NCBI GenBank assembly: GCA_021819345.1
Contig: JAKARG010000242.1
Location: 1-5,367 of the forward strand
Direction of reading: 5' to 3'
Length of the DNA: 5,367 nt
DNA from: Actinomycetes bacterium
GTDB taxonomy: Bacteria; Actinomycetota; Acidimicrobiia; Acidimicrobiales; Palsa-688
Shown here: positions 4,594-5,367 of the stretch, piece after piece
Layout: each line of letters starts with the position of its first letter
How positions within the stretch are numbered: the stretch's first letter is position 1
Position numbers and translations under genes: made by a program
The notes under the pieces: model-generated
What the model was told of the DNA's origin: nothing
Seen by the model: the letters and a program-made list of their open reading frames with translations, nothing else
Databases searched by the model: none

Positions 4594-5367
4594 GTGTCAG
4601 AGGTGGAGATCGGGCGGGGCAAGTCCGGCCGGAGGGCCTACGGGTTCGACGACATAGCCGTGGTTCCGAGCCGGCGGACCCGGGACCCCGAAGACGTCGA
4701 CATCAGCTGGGAGATCGACGCCTATCGCTTCGAGCTCCCGCTCATGGCATCGGCCATGGACGGGGTGGTGAGCCCTGCGACCGCCATCGAGATCGGTCGC
4801 CTCGGCGGGGTGGGGGTGCTCAACTTGGAGGGGCTCTGGACCCGCTACGAGGACCCCGAGCCGTTCCTCGAGGAGATCGCCGGGCTCGAGGCCGACAAGG
4901 CGACGGCCCGGATGCAGCAGATCTACTCCGAGCCGATCAAGCCGGAGCTCGTGACCCAGCGGATCCGGGAGGTGAAGGACGCCGGGGTGACCGCCTGCGC
5001 GTCTCTCACCCCACAGCGTACGGCACAGTTCGCCCGGTCACTGCTCGACGCCGACCTCGACCTGTTCGTCATCCAGGGTACGGTCGTGTCGGCCGAGCAC
5101 GTGTCTAAGACCTCCGAGCCGCTCAACCTGAAGCGTTTCATCAGGGAGCTCGACATCCCGGTGATCGTGGGTGGCTGCGCCTCCTACCAGGCGGCCCTGC
5201 ACCTGATGCGCACCGGTGCCGTCGGGGTCCTCGTGGGCGTCGGCCCGGGCCACGCCTGCACCACCCGGGGGGTGCTCGGGATCGGGGTGCCCCAGGCCAC
5301 GGCGATCGCCGACGCCCGCGCCGCGCGCGCCCAGCACCTCGACGAGACCGGCGTCTACGTGCACGTG
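4594..5367 (+). CDS. guaB3: GuaB3 family IMP dehydrogenase-related protein, 5' part
   Basis: The first 258 residues are present, about two thirds of the roughly 370-380 usual for GuaB3. It is a TIM-barrel enzyme of the IMP dehydrogenase/GMP reductase superfamily. The start region EIGRGKSGRRAYGFDDIAVV (5-24) and VPSRRTRDPEDV (24-35) are hallmarks of GuaB3. No CBS regulatory domain interrupts the barrel, unlike GuaB. Further family segments are ASAMDGVVSP (52-61), LEGLWTRYEDPEP (78-90), EPLNLKRFIRELD (175-187) and PVIVGGCASYQAALHLMRTG (189-208). The nucleotide-binding loop GVGPGH-ACTTRG (215-226) contains Cys222, where IMPDH carries its catalytic cysteine. GTG 4594 was chosen because GGGAG (4584-4588) is five bases upstream, and GTG 4603 is a weaker alternative. 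The role is in guanine nucleotide balance. Whether it makes XMP from IMP or reduces GMP to IMP cannot be read here. The catalytic flap and C-terminus lie beyond the right edge. Confidence 0.93.
   Translation, partial: MSEVEIGRGKSGRRAYGFDDIAVVPSRRTRDPEDVDISWEIDAYRFELPLMASAMDGVVSPATAIEIGRLGGVGVLNLEGLWTRYEDPEPFLEEIAGLEADKATARMQQIYSEPIKPELVTQRIREVKDAGVTACASLTPQRTAQFARSLLDADLDLFVIQGTVVSAEHVSKTSEPLNLKRFIRELDIPVIVGGCASYQAALHLMRTGAVGVLVGVGPGHACTTRGVLGIGVPQATAIADARAARAQHLDETGVYVHV

Overview
The window is about 70% G+C with strong G/C preference at third codon positions and GTG as well as ATG starts. Gene content fits a high-GC actinobacterium. The GuaB3-type IMP dehydrogenase-like protein points to Actinobacteria, and a deep lineage such as Acidimicrobiia is a guess that the sequence alone cannot settle. 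No rRNA, tRNA, CRISPR array, insertion sequence or phage gene was seen.

Layout from left to right: (1) 3-938 (+), the 3' end of a gene for a proline/glycine/alanine-rich, probably disordered protein of unknown function, with its start outside the window. (2) 946-1920 (-), a convergent gene ending 7 bp away, for a long heptad-repeat coiled-coil protein with a C-terminal domain that resembles a degenerate PD-(D/E)XK fold. (3) 1921-2173, a divergent intergenic region with three copies of an 18-bp repeat. (4) 2174-2782 (+), a nitroreductase-family flavoprotein. (5) 2783-2849, a short convergent gap with a perfect 16-bp palindrome that may serve as a terminator. (6) 2850-4454 (-), a complete PLP-dependent group II amino-acid decarboxylase with a repetitive N-terminal extension. 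(7) 4455-4593, a divergent control region with a small inverted repeat. (8) 4594-5367 (+), the first 258 codons of guaB3, running off the right edge.

The genes alternate in strand (+, -, +, -, +), so none of them is in an operon with another gene inside the window, and I see no shared pathway. GuaB3 belongs to purine nucleotide metabolism. The decarboxylase would make an amine from an unknown amino acid. The nitroreductase is a general FMN oxidoreductase. The coiled-coil protein and the proline-rich protein have no assigned role.

The most distinctive property is short tandem repetition with units divisible by three: 15 bp and 6 bp in the proline-rich gene, 84 bp (four heptads) in the coiled-coil gene, 18 bp between genes and 18/36 bp in the decarboxylase N-terminus. 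I did not find a clear new multi-gene system. The best candidates for closer study are the coiled-coil protein and the GuaB3 that keeps an IMPDH-type catalytic cysteine.
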